A DNA stretch of 64,000 nt from an uncultured Clostridia bacterium (GTDB taxonomy: Bacteria > Bacillota > Clostridia > Saccharofermentanales > Saccharofermentanaceae). Below the pieces are notes generated by a model. The model searched no databases. It worked only from the letters and a program-made list of their open reading frames with translations, and was not told the DNA's origin. The first letter of the stretch is position 1, and each line of letters opens with the position of its first letter. The stretch is from NCBI GenBank assembly GCA_947165785.1, contig CAMVBS010000004.1, positions 1 to 64,000 on the forward strand, given 5' to 3'. Positions 63,752-64,000 of the stretch are shown one piece after another. The translations under genes were made by a program, and so were the position numbers.

Positions 63752-63793
63752 AAGCGGGAAGTATAATCACAATGAATACTTCCCGCTTTTTTG
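63752..63793 (+). terminator. Terminator closing the transporter operon
   Basis: AAGCGGGAAGTAT (63752-63764) and ATACTTCCCGCTT (63776-63788), perfect 13-bp stem, followed by TTTT. The loop and left arm contain TATAAT (63762-63767). Confidence 0.85.
63762..63767 (+). promoter_or_regulatory. -10 box of the partial lipoprotein gene, inside the terminator
   Basis: TATAAT about 47 bases before the start codon at 63814. If used, transcription would start within the hairpin. Confidence 0.3.
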
Positions 63794-63813
63794 CGGTGTT
63801 TTGGGGGTGCTTT

Positions 63814-64000
63814 ATGAGTTCTTTATTTAAAAGACGAGTCGCGACTCTTCTTGTTTTGTCAACCGTTGCACTTGCTTCCTGTGCCGTAGATCAGGAAGGC
63901 CTTAAAAATGATACTAAAAGACTAAAAGACATTGTCACCGGTTCCGAGGAGACCGAGGTTGCGGTTGAGGAAACTGCTGCTCCTTCTGAGACGACTGAAG
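63814..64000 (+). CDS. Lipoprotein, 3' end outside the window
   Basis: Sixty-two codons are visible. The N-terminus has basic residues, a hydrophobic core and lipobox LASC (Cys23), then a mature part starting AVDQEGLKNDTKRL and becoming Glu/Thr-rich, a linker pattern seen in other lipoproteins here. The start follows TTTTGGGGG (63799-63807). No domain can be named before the edge. Confidence 0.6.
   Translation, partial: MSSLFKRRVATLLVLSTVALASCAVDQEGLKNDTKRLKDIVTGSEETEVAVEETAAPSETTE

Overview
The window looks like chromosomal DNA of a Gram-positive, Clostridia-type anaerobe of moderate GC content. Surface proteins carry Pro/Thr-rich linkers, CAP and DUF4214 domains, there are many lipoproteins, a T-box leader, a GH5 glycanase and MalFG-type sugar permeases, and no outer-membrane proteins. 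A plant-fibre or gut habitat (a Saccharofermentans-like or other Oscillospirales relative) is an inference, not a demonstrated assignment. I see no rRNA, tRNA, insertion sequence, phage gene or CRISPR array.

Layout. 1-9.9 kb: housekeeping and small envelope genes (5'-truncated rtcB, a GT-C-like membrane protein, ddl, a YhiN/HI0933-type flavoprotein, zinc-ribbon membrane proteins, lipoproteins, dCMP deaminase). 9.9-11.6 kb: a T-box leader with terminator in front of a phenylacetate-CoA ligase. 11.7-22.8 kb: a surface polysaccharide-degradation/adhesion block. It holds a GH5 endoglucanase with a C-terminal membrane anchor, a secreted beta-helix protein, an S37 peptidase lipoprotein, a DUF805 protein, and three paralogous membrane-anchored proteins that share a beta-rich ectodomain, a Pro/Thr or Pro/Ala linker, one TM helix and a conserved cytoplasmic tail motif ([10 protein letters not shown]). 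22.9-25.8 kb: SDR, ABC-F and SCP2-like genes. 25.9-43.4 kb: three consecutive very large secreted proteins (3022, 606 and 2119 aa), each with an N-terminal CAP domain, a stalk (28 Ig-like domains, a short stalk, or 20 MBG-like repeats), a Pro/Thr linker and two C-terminal DUF4214 domains.

43.5-54.8 kb: a glycan-export operon. gmd, rmd and a GDP-mannose pyrophosphorylase would make GDP-D-rhamnose; Wzm/Wzt would export the chain; four GT4 glycosyltransferases and two small related coiled-coil proteins complete it. The gene set resembles the Pseudomonas A-band (D-rhamnan) locus. 54.8-56.0 kb: an AT-richer patch with an unrecognised lipoprotein and small ORF remnants. 56.1-63.7 kb: an unusual five-gene operon with a solute-binding lipoprotein carrying a large extra N-terminal domain, MalF- and MalG-type permeases, an HlyD/MacA-like coiled-coil adaptor and a MacB-periplasmic-core-like protein, with no ATPase gene. 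A lipoprotein gene is cut by the right edge.

Best candidates for undescribed biology: (1) the [10 protein letters not shown]-tail membrane proteins beside an anchored GH5; (2) the CAP-stalk-DUF4214 giant protein trio; (3) the MalFG/HlyD/MacB-like hybrid operon; (4) a T-box on paaK. Smaller patterns include a recurrent intergenic TCTCGAAAAAG element, G-run ribosome-binding sites and TTG starts concentrated on secreted proteins, and -10 boxes that overlap or abut hairpins.
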